Source: Cerasibacillus terrae (lineage in GTDB: Bacteria; Bacillota; Bacilli; Bacillales; Amphibacillaceae). Taken from it: a stretch of 64,000 bases of DNA. Position numbers and translations under genes: made by a program. This document shows, in pieces, positions 62,180 through 64,000 of this stretch. Location of the stretch: assembly GCF_008039555.1 (NCBI RefSeq), contig NZ_VDUW01000011.1, forward strand, positions 1 to 64,000. The letters run 5' to 3'. The notes under the pieces are model-generated. The model was given only the letters and a program-made list of their open reading frames with translations. It was not told where the DNA came from and made no database searches. The first letter of the stretch is position 1; each line of letters opens with the position of its first letter.

Positions 62180-62300
62180 ATACCTCGTATAATCCTAGTA
62201 ATATGGGCTGGGAGTTTCTACAGAGTAACCGTAAATTACTCTACTATGGACGGTGCTGCATGCCAAAAAGCCGTTTTTTACGAAGGGCTTTTTTTGTTTT
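62180..62300 (+). ncRNA. Guanine-type purine riboswitch with terminator
   Basis: The purine aptamer core is intact: GTATAATCC, P2 arms CCTAG / CTGGG, GAGTTTCTAC, P3 arms AGAGTAA / TTACTCT (7 bp perfect) enclosing CCGTAAA, then ACTATGG. The specificity base between P3 and P1 is C, as in guanine riboswitches (U in adenine ones). Downstream, AAAAAGCC (62265-62272) pairs with GGCTTTTTTT as a terminator. High guanine or hypoxanthine should switch off the following permease and phosphoribosyltransferase. Confidence 0.93.
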
Positions 62301-62344
62301 TTCTAAGCACCTTTCATGTTCAGGGGAGAGAGGAAGTTAACAAC

Positions 62345-63415
62345 ATGGAGATAATTAAAGACATCCTTGCAGCAATAAGTGGTGTACTTAACGGGTTGCC
62401 ACAAGGATTACTTGCTATGACATTCGGTTTTGCATCTGTTCCTACAGCCCTTGCTTTCATTATCGGAGCATTTGGGAACACCCTGACAAATAGTGTTGCA
62501 GTTATTTCATTTCAGGCAGAAACCATTACCGTAGCTGGTACAATGGGGAAAAACATCAGAGAAAGATTATCGATGATTTTCTTCGGTGCACTTATTATGC
62601 TTATTATCGGATTATTTGGTTTGATGGAAGCAATTATTGCTTGGATCGGACCAGTAATTACTAACGGCATGATGGCAGGTGTAGGAATTATGCTTTCCAA
62701 AGTCGCCTGGGACATGTCAAAGAAAGACCGAGTCGTTGGAATTTCATCCTTAATTAGTGCACTGATTGTTTATATGGCAACGAAAGACCTCGTCTACACG
62801 ATTACCATATCCGTTATTTTATCCAGTGTTATTTACTACTTTATTGAAAAAGATAAAACAGGTGTTACAGAAAATGTAAAAGAGGACAGGTTTAAACTAC
62901 AAAAATTAATCTTTACCCCCACGGTTATTCGTGGAGCACTTGCTATGGCATGTTTAAACATTGGCGCCAACATAGCTTTCGGAAGAATTAATGCAGATAT
63001 TGCCGATGCGAATGTTAACGTAGATACCATCACAATCATTAGTAGTATGGCAGATATGGCTTCTGCATTATTTGGAGGCGGACCAGTAGAGGTTGTTATA
63101 TCTGCTACCGCAAGCGCACCACACGCCGTATTAGCCGGTGTGATTATGATGGTAATCATGGCTATCATTTTATTTTTAAAACTCTTACCGAAGATTGGTA
63201 AATATGTACCAAGTGCCTCTATCGTAGGTTTCCTATTTGTCTTAGGTGCGATTGTTACACTACCTGGGAATGCTGAAGCTGCACTTACTGGAGATACGCC
63301 TGGATCAAGTCTTATTGGTGGTATAACAATGGTTGTGACCGCAATTGCTGACCCATTCTTGGGTATGCTTGCAGGCGTCATCATGCAATTTCTAATAGGA
63401 ATTTTTGGATTTTAA
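62345..63415 (+). CDS. NCS2-family purine permease under guanine riboswitch
   Basis: 356 residues, about twelve hydrophobic segments. The N-terminus GLPQGLLAMTFGFASVPTAL and the central GALAMACLNIGANIAFGRIN suit the NCS2/AzgA-like group rather than the longer PbuX type. I place the start at ATG 62345, after GAGAGGAAG. The longer frame to 62156 would run through the riboswitch and is rejected. Riboswitch control and the neighbouring phosphoribosyltransferase indicate uptake of a purine base such as guanine, hypoxanthine or xanthine. Confidence 0.87.
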   Translation: MEIIKDILAAISGVLNGLPQGLLAMTFGFASVPTALAFIIGAFGNTLTNSVAVISFQAETITVAGTMGKNIRERLSMIFFGALIMLIIGLFGLMEAIIAWIGPVITNGMMAGVGIMLSKVAWDMSKKDRVVGISSLISALIVYMATKDLVYTITISVILSSVIYYFIEKDKTGVTENVKEDRFKLQKLIFTPTVIRGALAMACLNIGANIAFGRINADIADANVNVDTITIISSMADMASALFGGGPVEVVISATASAPHAVLAGVIMMVIMAIILFLKLLPKIGKYVPSASIVGFLFVLGAIVTLPGNAEAALTGDTPGSSLIGGITMVVTAIADPFLGMLAGVIMQFLIGIFGF

Positions 63416-63433
63416 AACAGTGGAGGGATAAAC

Positions 63434-63970
63434 ATGAAAGCCTATGAATTAAATGTTGCCGGTGTCAAACGACAATTACCGATTATCGCGATAAATGAAC
63501 ATATAAAAATCGCAAGTTTTGTTATATTGGGTGACACGGAATTAGTAACTGCTGCAGCACCAGTATTAGCGGAAAAACTACCAGAAGTAGATATACTAGT
63601 GACAGCAGAAGCAAAAGGAATCCCGTTCGTTTATGAACTTTCGAAAGTATTAAAGATGAAACGCTATGTAGTAGCGAGAAAAAGTATCAAATCGTATATG
63701 AGAAACCCATTAACACATGAAGTAAATTCCATTACAACACAAAAAGTCCAGACCTTATATCTAGATAAACAAGATGTTGAACTCCTTCGCGGGAAACGTG
63801 TAGCATTAATTGATGATGTGATTAGCACGGGAGAGTCCATTCAAGCCCTTGAAAAACTTGTTCAAAAAGCTGGCGGAAATGTTGTCGCAAAAGCAGCAAT
63901 ACTAGCTGAGGGAGATTCAGCGATGAGAGATGATATCCTGTTTTTAGAAAAATTGCCGATTTTTAAATGA
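63434..63970 (+). CDS. Purine phosphoribosyltransferase family protein
   Basis: 178 residues, type I PRTase. The PRPP-binding loop VALIDDVISTGESIQAL (about 122-138) is complete, with an upstream VTAEAKGIPFVYELSK block like that of adenine and xanthine phosphoribosyltransferases. It would convert an imported base to its nucleotide with PRPP. It is second in the guanine riboswitch operon, 18 bases after the permease, with GGAGGG before the ATG. Which base it uses is not clear, but guanine control argues for a 6-oxopurine. Confidence 0.87.
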   Translation: MKAYELNVAGVKRQLPIIAINEHIKIASFVILGDTELVTAAAPVLAEKLPEVDILVTAEAKGIPFVYELSKVLKMKRYVVARKSIKSYMRNPLTHEVNSITTQKVQTLYLDKQDVELLRGKRVALIDDVISTGESIQALEKLVQKAGGNVVAKAAILAEGDSAMRDDILFLEKLPIFK

Positions 63971-64000
63971 AAGTTGTTAAAAGAACATAACTTTGAGTCT

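Noticed and set aside
62156..62344. 63-residue N-terminal extension of the purine permease
   Set aside because: It would translate through the guanine riboswitch aptamer and terminator; ATG 62345 with GAGGAAG is the sensible start.

Overview
The window comes from a low-GC, Gram-positive, spore-forming member of the Bacillaceae, most likely a halophilic or halotolerant one (Oceanobacillus/Virgibacillus-like; the genus is inference). The grounds are ectABC for ectoine synthesis plus a BCCT osmolyte transporter, sporulation and germination genes (spoVR, yhbH, prkA, sspH, a ger operon), Bacillus-type ribosome binding sites, and the usual Bacillaceae regulatory repertoire (CIRCE, Fur boxes, a BirA-like operator, SAM and guanine riboswitches). 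No rRNA, tRNA, CRISPR array, prophage or intact insertion sequence was seen. This is ordinary chromosome with some decayed genes and several small repeat families.

Layout. 1-9.6 kb: a chemoreceptor, a 51-bp tandem repeat array, biotin uptake and synthesis (bioY-bioB), htpG behind a CIRCE element, a YwnF-like membrane protein, a TraB-family protein, a cyclophilin lipoprotein and a Nudix hydrolase. 9.6-12.9 kb: ectABC between two copies of a Bacillaceae-type GC-rich repeat. 12.9-20.2 kb: the spoVR / yhbH / prkA sporulation-stress group with a DegU-like regulator inside it, a truncated sensor remnant and sspH. 20.2-25.7 kb: small membrane and unknown proteins, the BCCT transporter, cvfB and an aldehyde dehydrogenase. 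25.7-30.8 kb: a divergent Fur-controlled pair, a flavin reductase facing a four-gene ferric-siderophore ABC operon. 30.8-34.9 kb: a SAM riboswitch ahead of metNIQ plus an M20 amidohydrolase. 35-40 kb: a divergent HPr kinase and a B-A-C germination receptor operon. 40-50 kb: assorted transporters (TauE, POT, NCS2), a LysR regulator, VanZ, flavin-binding, transglutaminase-like and unknown proteins. 49-57 kb: a beta-propeller lectin-like protein, DUF1540, CzcD, a decayed gene, a second 51-bp repeat array, a candidate Fur-controlled small RNA, an AGCS symporter, a DUF6933/pRiA4b fusion, DUF817, and an HTH/DUF2975 pair. 57-64 kb: PadR-ChrA, a polar amino-acid ABC operon, and a guanine riboswitch controlling a purine permease and a phosphoribosyltransferase.

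How the parts connect. Osmoadaptation is served by ectABC and the BCCT carrier. Iron is handled by the Fur-controlled siderophore uptake operon and reductase, and probably by a small RNA at about 52.15-52.27 kb. That RNA would start beside a palindromic Fur box and end in a 14-bp terminator stem whose loop is C-rich and complementary to Shine-Dalgarno sequences, like FsrA of B. subtilis. I regard this as the most interesting item. A second is a repeat family found as two arrays 50 kb apart. Both have exactly 51-bp periods and a GTGACCG...CGGGCA skeleton, although the rest of their sequence and base composition differ. Other notable points are the lack of a canonical start codon next to the strong ribosome binding site of ectA, a DegU-like receiver with Glu in place of the phosphoacceptor Asp, a stand-alone HPr kinase paralogue with an altered signature, and a pair of hairpins that differ by a compensatory deletion in both arms.

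All family names rest on reading the translations by eye. No database search was run.
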